Of a DNA stretch of 64,000 nucleotides, positions 43,698-54,347 are shown one piece after another. The stretch covers positions 1 through 64,000 of the forward strand of contig JAIKXV010000038.1 of NCBI GenBank assembly GCA_024683935.1. Direction: 5' to 3'. This DNA is from Lachnospiraceae bacterium (GTDB lineage Bacteria > Bacillota_A > Clostridia > Lachnospirales > Lachnospiraceae). Position numbers and translations under genes: made by a program. A model generated the notes under the pieces. It did not search any database and was not told the DNA's origin. It saw nothing but the letters and a program-made list of their open reading frames with translations. The first letter of the stretch is position 1; each line of letters starts with the position of its first letter.

Positions 43698-45161
43698 CTA
43701 AAAGTTAAAGTATATAAACTGCTGTGTGGTGCCGCCGTGCAGCTTGTTTATAATGATCAGCGTGGTAACGCCTATATAAAGCAGCCAGCGGACAGGCAGC
43801 TTCCACTTGGACATTTCCTTCGGAATATCGTGTTTTAACGAGAAGAAATCATATACCATCAGCACGACAATGGCTGCCAGCAGCTTCCATAAACCAACAT
43901 CAGTTATCAGCATATCCACCTTCATCTTTTTCCAGGCATCCAAAAAGTGGAGTATCACTCCGTTATGAAGATGGGTGACTATAAAGAAAGCATCCCCTAT
44001 ACTGTCCGCCCGGAAAAAGATCCATGCGAGATCCACCAGGGCGAAGGTCAGCAGCCCATGGAATATGATGGACGCCCTGCTTTCCTTTTTTTCTTCTTTT
44101 TTCGGGAATAGATCCCTTAAAATACCTTCCGCAACCTGATAAATGCCGTGGAGTCCTCCCCACAGTACAAAGGTCCAGTTTGCACCGTGCCAGAGTCCGG
44201 ATACCAGCATCGTTATCATCAGATTGAGATTCTTTCTCAACTTCCCCTTCCTGCTGCCGCCAAGGGGGATATATACATAATCCCTGAACCAGGTTGAAAG
44301 GGAGATATGCCATCTCGACCAGAATTCCCGTACACTCTTTGAGAAATACGGACTCTTGAAATTCTGCATAAGCTCTATATTAAAGAGCCTTGCCGTACCT
44401 ATGGCGATATCCGAATAACCGGAAAAGTCACAGTAAATCTGGAAGGTGTACATTACCGACACCATGATAAAGGTCATTCCGAAATAGTAGGGAACATTTG
44501 CATAAATCAGATCCACATATTTCCCCAGGGCATCGGAGATCACCAGCTTCTTGAAATATCCCCAGAGCATCATGCGGAGACCTGAAACAGCCACGTCATA
44601 ATCAAATCTCTTCCTGCATTTCAGCTGCGGTATCAGCTCATTCGCCCTGCCGATAGGGCCTGCTATTATCTGCGGGAAGAAGGATACGAAGAGGGCAAAG
44701 CGGGCAAAGCTCTCCTCCGGCTCCGCCTTTCCCTTATATACATCAATGAGATATCCCGTGGACTGGAAGGTATAAAAAGAGATACCGACGGGCATCAGGA
44801 GATTAAGGAGATGGGGCTCTATATGCATGGAAAACAGCCCCATAAACGCCACAACGCTGTTTGCGGCAAAATTATAGTACTTAAAGAACATAAGGAGGCC
44901 AAAGCATATGACCAGGGTCGCGATAAGTATGCCCTTCCTGAAAGCCCTGTCCTCTTTATCGGATTTATGTATCGCAAGGGAAGCAAGCCAGACTACGAGA
45001 CTCGTGCAGAGTAAGAGCAGCACATATCTCGGGCTTGCAGCCATATAAAAATAATAGCTTATTAACAGCAGTATGATCCATCTGTATTTCTCCGGAACTA
45101 TCCAGTACAGAGCGAATGCTATCGGAAGAAATACCAGGAACGCCAGTGAATTGAATAACAT
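43698..45161 (-). CDS. MBOAT-family O-acyltransferase (AlgI/DltB-like)
   Basis: A 487-residue polytopic protein beginning MLFNSLAFLVFLPIAFALYW, the typical start of AlgI-type MBOATs. It has MPVGISFYTFQSTGYLIDVY, CDFSGYSDIAIG, FWSRWHISLSTWFRDYVYIPLGGSR and the catalytic-His segment VSGLWHGANWTFVLWG. It would carry acyl groups through the membrane for transfer to the glycan by the partner at 42598-43680. It is the first gene after rpoC. The only AGGAG is one base before the ATG, too close to work, which suggests leaderless translation. Confidence 0.93.
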   Translation of the reverse strand: MLFNSLAFLVFLPIAFALYWIVPEKYRWIILLLISYYFYMAASPRYVLLLLCTSLVVWLASLAIHKSDKEDRAFRKGILIATLVICFGLLMFFKYYNFAANSVVAFMGLFSMHIEPHLLNLLMPVGISFYTFQSTGYLIDVYKGKAEPEESFARFALFVSFFPQIIAGPIGRANELIPQLKCRKRFDYDVAVSGLRMMLWGYFKKLVISDALGKYVDLIYANVPYYFGMTFIMVSVMYTFQIYCDFSGYSDIAIGTARLFNIELMQNFKSPYFSKSVREFWSRWHISLSTWFRDYVYIPLGGSRKGKLRKNLNLMITMLVSGLWHGANWTFVLWGGLHGIYQVAEGILRDLFPKKEEKKESRASIIFHGLLTFALVDLAWIFFRADSIGDAFFIVTHLHNGVILHFLDAWKKMKVDMLITDVGLWKLLAAIVVLMVYDFFSLKHDIPKEMSKWKLPVRWLLYIGVTTLIIINKLHGGTTQQFIYFNF

Positions 45162-45167
45162 GCTCCT

Positions 45168-45176
45168 ATTATACCA
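45168..45176 (-). promoter_or_regulatory. Extended -10 promoter directly at the MBOAT start codon
   Basis: Minus strand TGGTATAAT (-10 at 45168-45173) right after the rpoC terminator. Only six bases separate the -10 from the ATG, so a start site at the usual distance would fall on or next to the ATG and give a leaderless mRNA. No -35 is seen. Confidence 0.5.
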
Positions 45177-45177
45177 T

Positions 45178-45214
45178 AAAAAAACCCCGGACAGCGAAAT
45201 TGTCGCCGTCCGGG
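45178..45214 (-). terminator. Rho-independent terminator of the rplJL-rpoBC operon
   Basis: Seven-base GC-rich arms (CCCGGAC at 45186-45192 with GTCCGGG at 45208-45214), extendable through GCGAC pairs, then seven U on the minus strand. It lies 28 bases after the rpoC stop. Confidence 0.88.
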
Positions 45215-45242
45215 ATCTGTGATCATATCATCTCACCGATTC

Positions 45243-48200
45243 TTAAACAAGAGCATCCTCAGTCTCTTCGGAAACTTCTGCTCCCTCATCTGCAGAAACC
45301 TCAGCTTCTGTCTCATCAGCGGGCAGCTCCTCATCTCCTATGATATCATCGCTGCCGTCGTCCTCCACCGGTATATTATCGGTGGAAAGCTCGATATTCC
45401 TGTAGTGCTTCATGCCTGTTCCGGCAGGGATCAGCTTACCGATGATGACGTTCTCCTTAGGTCCGATCAGGTGATCTACCTTACCCTTGATAGCAGCCTC
45501 TGTGAGAACCTTGGTGGTCTCCTGGAAGGAAGCTGCCGACAGGAAGGAATCGGTTGCAAGGGAAGCCTTTGTGATACCGAGTATTATCTGGGTAGCTGTA
45601 GCAGGCTCTTTACCCTCTGCTATCAGAGCTTCATTGATATCATCAAGCTCAAGGGCATCCATCCTTGTGCCGGGCAGAAGATCGGAATCTCCCGCATCAT
45701 CTATCTCCACCTTCTTTAACATCTGGTGGACTATAACCTCTATATGCTTATCGTTGATATCCACACCCTGTGAATGATAAACCCTCTGTACTTCCTTCAG
45801 GAGATAATCCTGAACTGCACGGAGTCCCTTGATCTTTAAGAGATCGTGAGGATTTATGGATCCTTCGGTGATAACGTCTCCGGCTTCGATAACAGAGCCG
45901 TCCTGAACCTTTATCCTGGATCCGTAAGGTATGAGGTAGGTCTTGCTCTCATTGGTCTCGTCATTGGTGACAATGACTTCCCTCTTTTTCTTGGTATCCC
46001 TTATCTCAACCTTGCCGCCGAACTCTGCTATGATAGCGAGACCCTTAGGCTTACGGGCTTCAAATATTTCCTCTACTCTGGGAAGACCCTGGGTGATATC
46101 GGATCCTGCCATTCCTCCCGTATGGAAGGTTCTCATTGTAAGCTGTGTACCAGGTTCACCGATGGACTGTGCTGCAATGATACCAACTGCTTCACCCACC
46201 TGCACGGGTTCGCCAGTAGCCATGTTCGCGCCGTAGCACTTTGCACAGATACCGCTGCGGCTTCTGCAGGTTAAGATGGTACGGATCTTCACTGACTTAA
46301 CGGGAGCGCCGTCCTTCACACCTACCGAGCAGATGAGCTTTGCCCTCTTCGGAGTGATCATGTGGTTGGTCTTTACGATGATATTTCCGTCCTTGTCGTA
46401 AATATCCTCGCAGGAGTATCTGCCGGTTATCCTGGTCTCCAGAAGCTCGATCTCTTCCTCGCCATCCCTGAACTCGGCAACTTCCATTCCGGGGATCTCC
46501 TTGCCTTCTTCGCAGCAATCCCTCTCACGGATAACCAGTTCCTGGGAAACGTCAACCATACGGCGTGTCAGATATCCCGAGTCAGCTGTACGGAGCGCCG
46601 TATCGGAAAGTCCCTTTCTGGCGCCGTGGGCACTCATGAAGTACTCCAGCACGTTCAGTCCCTCACGGAAATTGGACTTGATAGGAAGCTCGATGGTGTG
46701 TCCTGTAGTATCGGCCTGAAGTCCTCTCATTCCGGCCAGCTGCTTTATCTGCTTATCGGAACCTCTGGCACCTGAGTCAGCCATCATAAAGATGTTGTTG
46801 TACTGATCCAGACCATCCATCAGATCCCTTGTAATGGTGTCGTCACAATCTCTCCAGGTCTGTACTACTTCGTTGTATCTTTCTTCGTCGGTAATGATAC
46901 CTCTCTTGTAGTTCCTGGTTATCTTGTCCACGGTTTCCTGGGCCTGATCCAGAAGCTTCTGCTTTGAATCGGGAACCACCATGTCGGAAATGGACACGCT
47001 CATGGATGCCAGGGTTGAATAGTGATAACCCATATCCTTGATGTGGTCCAGAGCCTCGGCGGTCTTGATGGAACCGTGAGTATTGATGATCGCCTCGATA
47101 ATGGCCTTCAGCTGCTTTTTGCCTACCATAAAGTCAACTTCAAGAGCCAGCTCGTTTTCGGGAATGCTCCTGTCAACGAATCCGAGATCCTGAGGTATTA
47201 TCTCGTTAAAGAGACAGCGTCCCAAGGTTGTATGGATAACAGCAGACTTTATAGTTCCGTCCGGACATTTCTTTTCCCTGCGGACATAGATCATGCTCTG
47301 AAGAGTGATGTCATGATCCGCATGTGCCATAATGGCTTCTTCCACTCCCTTAAAGGATCTGCCTTCGCCGGGTTCGCCTTCCCTTGCCTGGGTAAGATAG
47401 TAGATACCGAGTACCATATCCTGTGTCGGAACGGTAACAGGTCCTCCGTCTGAAGGCTTAAGGAGGTTATTGGGGGAGAGCATCAGGAATCTGCACTCTG
47501 CCTGGGCCTCCACTGAAAGAGGAAGGTGCACTGCCATCTGGTCACCGTCAAAGTCTGCGTTGAAAGCCGTACATGCAAGAGGATGAAGCTTTATGGCCTT
47601 ACCTTCCACAAGTACAGGCTCAAAGGCCTGGATTCCAAGCCTGTGAAGCGTCGGGGCACGGTTCAGCATAACGGGATGCTCTTTAATAACATCTTCCAGA
47701 ACATCCCAGACTACAGGCTCCAGCCTTTCCACGAATTTCTTTGCACTCTTGATATTCTGGCAGGTGCCGTTAAGTACCAGCTCCTTCATAACGAAGGGCT
47801 TGAAGAGCTCGATAGCCATCTCCTTCGGGAGACCGCACTGCCAGATCTTCAGCTCCGGACCTACGACTATAACTGAACGTCCGGAATAGTCAACTCTCTT
47901 TCCGAGAAGGTTCTGTCTGAAACGTCCGCTCTTACCCTTAAGCATATCGGACAGTGATTTCAGTGCCCTGCTTCCGGGTCCGGTTACGGGACGTCCGCGG
48001 CGGCCGTTATCGATAAGCGCGTCAACAGCCTCCTGCAGCATTCTCTTCTCGTTGTAAACGATGATATCGGGAGCTCCTATCTCAAGGAGCTTCTTCAGTC
48101 TGTTATTCCTGTTTATGATCCTTCTGTAAAGGTCGTTGAGGTCAGATGTTGCAAATCTGCCGCCGTCCAGCTGTACAAGGGGACGGAGATCGGGAGGAAT

Positions 48201-48932
48201 GATGGGGATCACATCCATTATCATCCACTCCGGCTTCTGGCCGGACTCCCTGAATGCCTCAATGACATCAAGTCTCTTAATGATACGTGCCATTTTCTGG
48301 CCGCTGGCTTCCTTCAGCTCCTCCTTAAGAGCTGCGGATTCCTTGTCCAGATCCACGTTCTGCAAAAGTTCCTTTGCAGCTTCGGCTCCCATGCCTGCAC
48401 GGAAACCCTTTGATCCGTACTGCTCAACCTTTTCCGCATACTCCTTGGCTGACAGGATCTGCTTGAATTCCAGATCGGTGTCCTTGGGATCCAGCACTAT
48501 GTATGATGCAAAGTAGAGAACCTTCTCCAGTACACGGGGAGACAGATCCAGCATCAGTCCCATACGGCTGGGGATACCCTTGAAATACCAGATATGGGAA
48601 ACAGGAGCTGCCAGCTGAATATGTCCCATTCTCTCACGGCGGACTGAAGACTTGGTAACCTCAACTCCGCAGCGGTCACAGATGATACCCTTGTAACGGT
48701 TCTTCTTGTACTTTCCGCAGTGGCACTCCCAGTCCTTTGTGGGTCCGAAGATCTTTTCACAGAAAAGACCGTCTCTCTCGGGCTTTAAGGTCCTGTAATT
48801 TATGGTTTCGGGTTTGGTCACTTCACCGTGGGACCACTCCAGTATCTTCTCCGGAGAAGCAAGACCAATCTTTATAGCATCAAAAGTCAGCGGGCGGTAC
48901 ATATCAGACTGCCTATTATTATAATCCGGCAT
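45243..48932 (-). CDS. rpoC: DNA-directed RNA polymerase subunit beta'
   Basis: The 1229-residue catalytic subunit, full length for Firmicutes. The N-terminal zinc ribbon uses Cys70, Cys72, Cys85 and Cys88; the active-site loop NADFDGDQ (458-465) holds the three Mg-binding aspartates; [16 protein letters not shown] and the second zinc site [11 protein letters not shown] are present. It ends in a roughly 45-residue acidic tail. It follows rpoB by 50 bases and ends at a strong terminator. Confidence 0.99.
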   Translation of the reverse strand: MPDYNNRQSDMYRPLTFDAIKIGLASPEKILEWSHGEVTKPETINYRTLKPERDGLFCEKIFGPTKDWECHCGKYKKNRYKGIICDRCGVEVTKSSVRRERMGHIQLAAPVSHIWYFKGIPSRMGLMLDLSPRVLEKVLYFASYIVLDPKDTDLEFKQILSAKEYAEKVEQYGSKGFRAGMGAEAAKELLQNVDLDKESAALKEELKEASGQKMARIIKRLDVIEAFRESGQKPEWMIMDVIPIIPPDLRPLVQLDGGRFATSDLNDLYRRIINRNNRLKKLLEIGAPDIIVYNEKRMLQEAVDALIDNGRRGRPVTGPGSRALKSLSDMLKGKSGRFRQNLLGKRVDYSGRSVIVVGPELKIWQCGLPKEMAIELFKPFVMKELVLNGTCQNIKSAKKFVERLEPVVWDVLEDVIKEHPVMLNRAPTLHRLGIQAFEPVLVEGKAIKLHPLACTAFNADFDGDQMAVHLPLSVEAQAECRFLMLSPNNLLKPSDGGPVTVPTQDMVLGIYYLTQAREGEPGEGRSFKGVEEAIMAHADHDITLQSMIYVRREKKCPDGTIKSAVIHTTLGRCLFNEIIPQDLGFVDRSIPENELALEVDFMVGKKQLKAIIEAIINTHGSIKTAEALDHIKDMGYHYSTLASMSVSISDMVVPDSKQKLLDQAQETVDKITRNYKRGIITDEERYNEVVQTWRDCDDTITRDLMDGLDQYNNIFMMADSGARGSDKQIKQLAGMRGLQADTTGHTIELPIKSNFREGLNVLEYFMSAHGARKGLSDTALRTADSGYLTRRMVDVSQELVIRERDCCEEGKEIPGMEVAEFRDGEEEIELLETRITGRYSCEDIYDKDGNIIVKTNHMITPKRAKLICSVGVKDGAPVKSVKIRTILTCRSRSGICAKCYGANMATGEPVQVGEAVGIIAAQSIGEPGTQLTMRTFHTGGMAGSDITQGLPRVEEIFEARKPKGLAIIAEFGGKVEIRDTKKKREVIVTNDETNESKTYLIPYGSRIKVQDGSVIEAGDVITEGSINPHDLLKIKGLRAVQDYLLKEVQRVYHSQGVDINDKHIEVIVHQMLKKVEIDDAGDSDLLPGTRMDALELDDINEALIAEGKEPATATQIILGITKASLATDSFLSAASFQETTKVLTEAAIKGKVDHLIGPKENVIIGKLIPAGTGMKHYRNIELSTDNIPVEDDGSDDIIGDEELPADETEAEVSADEGAEVSEETEDALV

Positions 48933-48982
48933 CTATAACTCCTTCCATTTATCGAATGTTCTGATCATTCAGGATAAAGATA

Positions 48983-51900
48983 TCAGAACTGGTCTACAGG
49001 ATCCTCATTGCCATCAAAGCTTTCGTCGAATTCGGCTTCTTCATTCATAGCCTCTTCTTCGTCATTTATGGTCTCCAGCTCTCCGGCCTCATTGAATTCC
49101 TGGGTCTGGAAGCCATGGCTTGCATAATTCTCCTGCTGCCTGATATCACGGTCATCATTAAAGAGAGCTCTCATATCGGTTTCTCCGTAATCAACGTTTT
49201 CACCGATCTCAACCTCTGTTCCGTCATCCTTAAGTACGCTGACGTCAAGGCCGAGGGACTGCATCTCTTTCAAAAGAACCTTGAATGATTCCGGCACACT
49301 GGGTTCAGGGATGTTCTCATCCTTAATGATGGCTTCATAGGTCTTCACACGACCGATCACATCATCTGACTTCACGGTAAGAACTTCCTGGAGCGTGTAG
49401 GCTGCGCCGTATGCTTCCAGCGCCCACACTTCCATTTCTCCGAATCTCTGTCCGCCGAACTGGGCCTTTCCACCAAGAGGCTGCTGTGTAACCAGCGAGT
49501 ACGGTCCGGTGGAACGTGCATGGATCTTGTCATCAACCAGATGGTGAAGCTTCAGATAGTGCATGTGGCCGATGGTTACCGGTGAATCGAAGAATTCTCC
49601 GGTACGTCCGTCTCTTAAGCGAACCTTACCGTCACGGCTTATACGCACACCCTTCCAAACTTCTCTGTGGTCTCTGTGTTCTGACAGGTATTCAAGTACC
49701 TCGGGCAGGAGCAGATTCTTGTACTTCTTTTCAAAATCCTCCCACTCGGTATTAACGTAATCATCAGCAAGCTCCAGCATATCTTCTATATCCACTTCGT
49801 TTGCGCCGTCGAATACGGGCACGGAAATATTGAAGCCAAGTGCCATAGCCGCTAAGGACAGATGTATCTCAAGAACCTGTCCGATATTCATTCGTGAAGG
49901 CACGCCAAGAGGGTTCAGTACGATGTCCAAAGGCCTTCCGTTAGGAAGATAGGGCATATCCTCAACAGGAAGCACACGGGATACAACACCCTTGTTTCCG
50001 TGACGTCCGGACATCTTGTCGCCCACCTGTATCTTTCTCTTCTGGGCAATGTAGATACGAACCGCCTGGTTTACTCCGGGTGAAAGCTCGTCTCCGTTCT
50101 CTCTCTTGAATACGCGGGCATCCACAACTATTCCGAATTCTCCGTGGGGCACCTTGAGGGAAGTATCCCTTACCTCATGAGCCTTTTCTCCGAAGATGGC
50201 GCGGAGCAGTCTCTCCTCAGCGGTAAGCTCAGTCTCACCCTTGGGGGTAACCTTGCCCACCAGGATATCTCCCGCACGGACCTCAGCACCGATGCGGACT
50301 ATTCCGCGCTCGTCCAGATCCTGAAGAGCCTCCTCACCCACACCCGGGATATCCCTTGTGATCTCCTCAGGTCCGAGCTTGGTCTCTCTTGCTTCGGACT
50401 CATATTCCTCTATATGAATGGATGTATAAACATCCTGCTGTACCAGACGCTCTGACAGGAGCACTGCGTCCTCATAGTTGTAACCCTCCCAGGACATGAA
50501 GCCGATAAGGGGGTTCTTTCCGAGGGAAAGCTCACCGTCATGGGTGGAAGGTCCGTCAGCGATAACATCGCCTTCCTCTATATGATCTCCCTTTTTCACA
50601 ATGGGAGTCTGGTTGTAGCAGTTACTCTGGTTGGAACGCATGAACTTTATAAGATGATAATCTTCATCCGTTCCGTCATCATTCTTTACCTTGATAAGGT
50701 CGGCCTGGGCAAGGGTAACGGTTCCGGGCTTCTTGGCGATAACGCAGTCACCGGAGTCAACCGCAGCCTTTCTCTCCATTCCGGTTCCCACTGCAGGAGC
50801 TTCCGTAAGGAGAAGCGGCACCGCCTGACGCTGCATGTTGGATCCCATCAGCGCTCTCGTCGGGTCATCATTCTGCAGGAAAGGCACCAGTGTGGTAGCT
50901 ACCGAGAATACCTGTCTCGGGGATACGTCCATATAGTCGAATACGGTCTTATCCCATGCCTGTGTAAGATCCAGGTGACGTCCGGATACGAGGGTATTCT
51001 TGAAGTGGCCTTCCTTATCCAGAGGCTCGGATGCCTGTGCTACGTAGTAATTATCCTCTTCATCCGCTGTCATGTAGACAACCTCGTCCATAACACGGGG
51101 ATTCTCTGCATCGGAATGATCTATCTTTCTGTAGGGCGATTCTACAAAGCCGTACTCATTGATACGGGCAAAGCAGGCCAGCGAATTGATAAGTCCGATG
51201 TTCGGTCCTTCGGGAGTCTCTACAGGACACATACGTCCATAGTGGGAATAATGGATATCCCGGACTTCCATGCCCGCGCGGTCCCTTGACAGTCCGCCCG
51301 GTCCAAGGGCCGAAAGACGCCTCTTATGAGTAAGCTCGGAAAGAGGGTTATTCTGGTCCATAAACTGTGACAGCTGTGATGAACCGAAGAACTCCTTTAC
51401 CGCAGCGGTTACGGGCTTGATATTTATAAGCGCCTGAGGAGTGATGGTGGTGATATCCTGGGTAGTCATCCTCTCACGAACCACTCTCTCCAGTCTTGAC
51501 AGACCTATGCGGTACTGATTCTGTAAAAGCTCTCCCACCGCACGGATACGGCGGTTTCCGAGATGGTCTATATCATCCTTGCTGCCTATTTTGTACTCGA
51601 GGTGCATATTGTAATTTATGGAAGCAAAGATATCCTCTCTGGTGATATGCTTGGGAATGAGCTCATGCACATTCTTCTTTATGGCCTTCTGAAGATCCTC
51701 GGGGGTCTCATTCTCATCCATAAGCTTTGAAAGTGCAGGATAATATACCAGCTCCGTAACACCGTAATCTGCAGCCTTGGCACCCTTGGGGAAGTCGATA
51801 TAATGATTTATGTCAACCATCATGGAAGAAAGAACCTTGATGTTCCTCTCTTCTCCCTGCAGTACCACATGAGTTACGGCACAGTTCTGGATCTCATCAG

Positions 51901-52879
51901 CCAGCTCTCTTGTAACTTCTGTTCCGGCTACGGCCTTCAGTTTCTTTAAGGAAACTACCTCGCCCGTTCCGGGATCGATTACATCCTCCGCCAGGATATG
52001 TCCGGTAATACGGTTTCTGAGCAGAAGCTTCTTATTGAACTTGTAACGTCCTACCTTGGCCAGATCGTAACGTCTGGAATCGAAGAACATTCCCTCGATA
52101 AGGGATCTTGCACTCTCCTCGGCGAAGGGTTCACCGGGGCGTATCTTCTTATATAACTCTGTAAGACCTTCCACGGAATTCTTGGAAGGATCCTTTGAAA
52201 ATGAAGCAAGGAGCTTCGGTTCCTCACCGAAACACTCAATGATCTCCTCATTTGTACCGATGCCGAGGGCACGGATAAGAACGGTCACAGGAACCTTTCT
52301 GGTCCTGTCAACCCTTACATAGAATATATCATTGGGGTCTGTCTCATACTCAAGCCAGGCTCCGCGGTTGGGGATGACCGTGCATGAGAAAAGCTTCTTA
52401 CCTATCTTGTCATGATCTATACCGAAATATATTCCGGGGGAACGGACAAGCTGGCTAACTATAACACGCTCAGCTCCGTTAATGACAAAGGTACCTGTAT
52501 CGGTCATTATGGGAAGGTCTCCCATAAAGATCTCATGTTCCTTGATATCGTTTTCGGGATTTGCACTGTTTCGCAGACGAACCTTCACCTTTAAAGGTGC
52601 AGCATACGTTGCATCACGTGCCTTACATTCCTCAATGGAATACTTCTTTTCGTCCTTGCAGAACTCATAGTCTACAAAATCCATGCTCAGATTTCCGCTG
52701 AAATCCTGTATGGGTGAAATGTCAGCAAAGGCTTCCCTAAGTCCCTCAGTGGTGAACCATTCATAGGAAGACTTCTGAACATCGATGAGATTCGGCATTT
52801 CAATAACGTCCTTGTTTCTCTGGAAACTCATACGCATTGCTTTGCCGTTGTAGACCGGATGTATCCTGTTTTTCTCCAT
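48983..52879 (-). CDS. rpoB: DNA-directed RNA polymerase subunit beta
   Basis: A 1298-residue beta subunit. The rifampicin-pocket region shows [20 protein letters not shown] and [12 protein letters not shown] with wild-type-looking residues. [13 protein letters not shown] and [20 protein letters not shown] are intact. The C-terminus extends about 60 acidic residues past the usual end. GAGG lies before the ATG. Between rplL and rpoB lie a hairpin terminator and a promoter that overlap each other (52955-53018). Confidence 0.99.
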   Translation of the reverse strand: MEKNRIHPVYNGKAMRMSFQRNKDVIEMPNLIDVQKSSYEWFTTEGLREAFADISPIQDFSGNLSMDFVDYEFCKDEKKYSIEECKARDATYAAPLKVKVRLRNSANPENDIKEHEIFMGDLPIMTDTGTFVINGAERVIVSQLVRSPGIYFGIDHDKIGKKLFSCTVIPNRGAWLEYETDPNDIFYVRVDRTRKVPVTVLIRALGIGTNEEIIECFGEEPKLLASFSKDPSKNSVEGLTELYKKIRPGEPFAEESARSLIEGMFFDSRRYDLAKVGRYKFNKKLLLRNRITGHILAEDVIDPGTGEVVSLKKLKAVAGTEVTRELADEIQNCAVTHVVLQGEERNIKVLSSMMVDINHYIDFPKGAKAADYGVTELVYYPALSKLMDENETPEDLQKAIKKNVHELIPKHITREDIFASINYNMHLEYKIGSKDDIDHLGNRRIRAVGELLQNQYRIGLSRLERVVRERMTTQDITTITPQALINIKPVTAAVKEFFGSSQLSQFMDQNNPLSELTHKRRLSALGPGGLSRDRAGMEVRDIHYSHYGRMCPVETPEGPNIGLINSLACFARINEYGFVESPYRKIDHSDAENPRVMDEVVYMTADEEDNYYVAQASEPLDKEGHFKNTLVSGRHLDLTQAWDKTVFDYMDVSPRQVFSVATTLVPFLQNDDPTRALMGSNMQRQAVPLLLTEAPAVGTGMERKAAVDSGDCVIAKKPGTVTLAQADLIKVKNDDGTDEDYHLIKFMRSNQSNCYNQTPIVKKGDHIEEGDVIADGPSTHDGELSLGKNPLIGFMSWEGYNYEDAVLLSERLVQQDVYTSIHIEEYESEARETKLGPEEITRDIPGVGEEALQDLDERGIVRIGAEVRAGDILVGKVTPKGETELTAEERLLRAIFGEKAHEVRDTSLKVPHGEFGIVVDARVFKRENGDELSPGVNQAVRIYIAQKRKIQVGDKMSGRHGNKGVVSRVLPVEDMPYLPNGRPLDIVLNPLGVPSRMNIGQVLEIHLSLAAMALGFNISVPVFDGANEVDIEDMLELADDYVNTEWEDFEKKYKNLLLPEVLEYLSEHRDHREVWKGVRISRDGKVRLRDGRTGEFFDSPVTIGHMHYLKLHHLVDDKIHARSTGPYSLVTQQPLGGKAQFGGQRFGEMEVWALEAYGAAYTLQEVLTVKSDDVIGRVKTYEAIIKDENIPEPSVPESFKVLLKEMQSLGLDVSVLKDDGTEVEIGENVDYGETDMRALFNDDRDIRQQENYASHGFQTQEFNEAGELETINDEEEAMNEEAEFDESFDGNEDPVDQF

Positions 52880-52954
52880 GTTGTCCTCTACCCCGTTCCT
52901 TAAAACAGCTATAAAATCAACAGTTACGGCGCTTTACCGCCTAAAAATGGGCGC

Positions 52955-53008
52955 AAAAAAGCCCATGTAAGCACGATAGCGCATCTTGCATAGTAACATG
53001 GGCTTTTT
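52955..53008 (-). terminator. Intercistronic terminator/attenuator between rplL and rpoB
   Basis: Eight-base arms (GCCCATGT at 52961-52968, ACATGGGC at 52996-53003) with a 27-base loop, followed by six U on the minus strand. It would reduce read-through from ribosomal protein genes into rpoBC, as known for rplL-rpoB attenuation in other bacteria. Confidence 0.8.
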
Positions 53009-53018
53009 GAAATGTCAA
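52990..53018 (-). promoter_or_regulatory. Sigma-A type promoter of rpoBC embedded in the attenuator
   Basis: Minus strand TTGACA (53013-53018), 17-base spacer, TACTAT (52990-52995). The predicted start (about 52983) lies in the loop of the attenuator hairpin, so transcripts from here lack its first arm and cannot fold it. Confidence 0.72.
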
Positions 53019-53044
53019 TTAATTTTTTTGACTTTCAGTATTCT

Positions 53045-53416
53045 TTACTTAAGTGTAACCTTAGCTCCTTCAGCCTCAACCTTCTTCTGAATGTCCTCAG
53101 CCTCAGCCTTGTCTACACCTTCCTTGATCATCTTGGGAGCTCCGTCTACGAGATCCTTAGCTTCCTTAAGTCCGAGACCGGTGATCTCACGAACAACCTT
53201 GATAACCTTAACCTTGTTTGCGCCTACCTCTGTAAGCTCTACATTAAACTCGGTCTTCTCTTCTCCGCCTGCTGCACCGCCTGCTGCACCGCCTGCTGCA
53301 ACTACAACACCGGCTGCTGCGGAAACACCAAACTCTTCTTCACAAGCCTTTACAAGCTCGTTCAGCTCAAGTACTGAGAGGCCTTTAATCGCCTCGATGA
53401 TTTCTTCCTTAGTCAT
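53045..53416 (-). CDS. rplL: 50S ribosomal protein L7/L12
   Basis: Stalk protein that recruits translation factors. The 123-residue product has the N-terminal dimerisation domain ([20 protein letters not shown]), an Ala/Gly-rich hinge (about 33-52) and the conserved C-terminal domain ([22 protein letters not shown]). The repetitive hinge makes a false long frame on the other strand. It follows rplJ by 43 bases. Confidence 0.99.
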   Translation of the reverse strand: MTKEEIIEAIKGLSVLELNELVKACEEEFGVSAAAGVVVAAGGAAGGAAGGEEKTEFNVELTEVGANKVKVIKVVREITGLGLKEAKDLVDGAPKMIKEGVDKAEAEDIQKKVEAEGAKVTLK

Positions 53417-53459
53417 TTATTTTTCCTCCGAAATATTGGTGAATCGTTTTTAATGTTTC

Positions 53460-54092
53460 TTATTCTGCCGCAGGAGCTTCTGCTTCTGCTGCAGGTGCTT
53501 CAGCCGCTGCTTCTGCAGGTGCTGACTCTTCTGCCTTTGCTTCCTCAGCAGGTGCTTCTGCAGGAGCTTCTGCTGCTGCGGGAGCCTCGGCTGCTGCATC
53601 TCCGCCTTCTGCCTTCTTCTCTGCTATCTGATTGATAACACGAGCGAAGTTTGCAATAGGCGACTGCATGGAACCAAGCAGTCTTGAAAGAAGTTCTTCT
53701 CTTGAAGGTACCTTGGCGAGCTCGTTAAGACCGGCTGCATCATAGAATGTTCCTTCGATAACTCCTGCCTTCAGCTCCAGCACCTTTGCCTTCTCTGCGA
53801 ATTTCGCAAGAATACGGGCAGGGGCTGTCACATCATCGGTTGCAAGGGCTAATGCGGAAGGTCCGTCCAGATGCGGATCCAGCTCGGCAAAGTCAGTTCC
53901 TTCAAAGGCACGCTTCATCATGGTGTTCTTATAAACCTTGTAATCAACACCGGCTTCACGAAGCTGACGCCTGAGATTCGTATCCTGCTCAACCGTAAGT
54001 CCGCGGTAGTCTACCAGGATAGCTGCCTTGGCATCCTTGATCTTACCCGCGATCTCTTCAACCACAGGCTGCTTCAATTCTACCTTTGCCAT
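53460..54092 (-). CDS. rplJ: 50S ribosomal protein L10 with long acidic Ala-rich tail
   Basis: L10 anchors L7/L12 dimers on the ribosome. Residues 1-170 are a normal L10 (VLVDYRGLTVEQDTNLR, KNTMMKRAFEGT), and the C-terminus adds about 35 residues of EAPA/EEAKAEE repeats, making 210 instead of ~165-175. A well-formed L10 leader precedes it, consistent with feedback control by the L10-L12 complex. Confidence 0.98.
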   Translation of the reverse strand: MAKVELKQPVVEEIAGKIKDAKAAILVDYRGLTVEQDTNLRRQLREAGVDYKVYKNTMMKRAFEGTDFAELDPHLDGPSALALATDDVTAPARILAKFAEKAKVLELKAGVIEGTFYDAAGLNELAKVPSREELLSRLLGSMQSPIANFARVINQIAEKKAEGGDAAAEAPAAAEAPAEAPAEEAKAEESAPAEAAAEAPAAEAEAPAAE

Positions 54093-54330
54093 TTAGCTTT
54101 ACCTCCTTATTTTGATATTGATGTAAGCCGATGATCGCAATAGGCAGGGCACACTGCAGACACGAAAATGGGCTCACGCCAAAGAAGCGGAGCCCATAAA
54201 AGTCTCTTAATTAAAAACTCTTACTTGTCCTCGGCAGGCGTTGCATCTTCTGATCTCCTTACGCGGTAAACCGCACCTGCTGTCTTCGGCAGTTCTGTTA
54301 TTATGCAGAACAGAGGGTAGGTTATCATAC
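54093..54330 (-). ncRNA. L10 leader (ribosomal protein leader controlling rplJL)
   Basis: The untranslated region upstream of rplJ has, on the minus strand, CCGAAGACAGCAGGTGC (54273-54289) and GCCTGCCGAGG (54230-54241), the two conserved sides of the L10-leader aptamer, which binds the L10-L12 complex. Downstream is a GGGCTC/GAGCCC hairpin (54170-54196 region) followed by ATTTTC, a candidate terminator or antiterminator. Together these are the expected parts of autogenous control. Confidence 0.82.
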
Positions 54331-54347
54331 AAGCAGGCATCTGTCAA
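54319..54347 (-). promoter_or_regulatory. Candidate promoter of the rplJL operon
   Basis: Minus strand consensus TTGACA (54342-54347), which overlaps the stop codon of the AAA+ gene; 17 bases on is TAACCT (54319-54324), a weak -10. TATGAT lies closer but at only 12 bases. The placement just before the L10 leader is right. Confidence 0.5.

Noticed and set aside
53273..53300. Short GCTGCACCGCC tandem repeat
   Set aside because: It is the coding sequence of the flexible L7/L12 hinge, normal for this gene.
53091..53635. Plus-strand frames opposite rplL and rplJ
   Set aside because: They arise from the repetitive Ala-rich hinge and tail of L7/L12 and L10.
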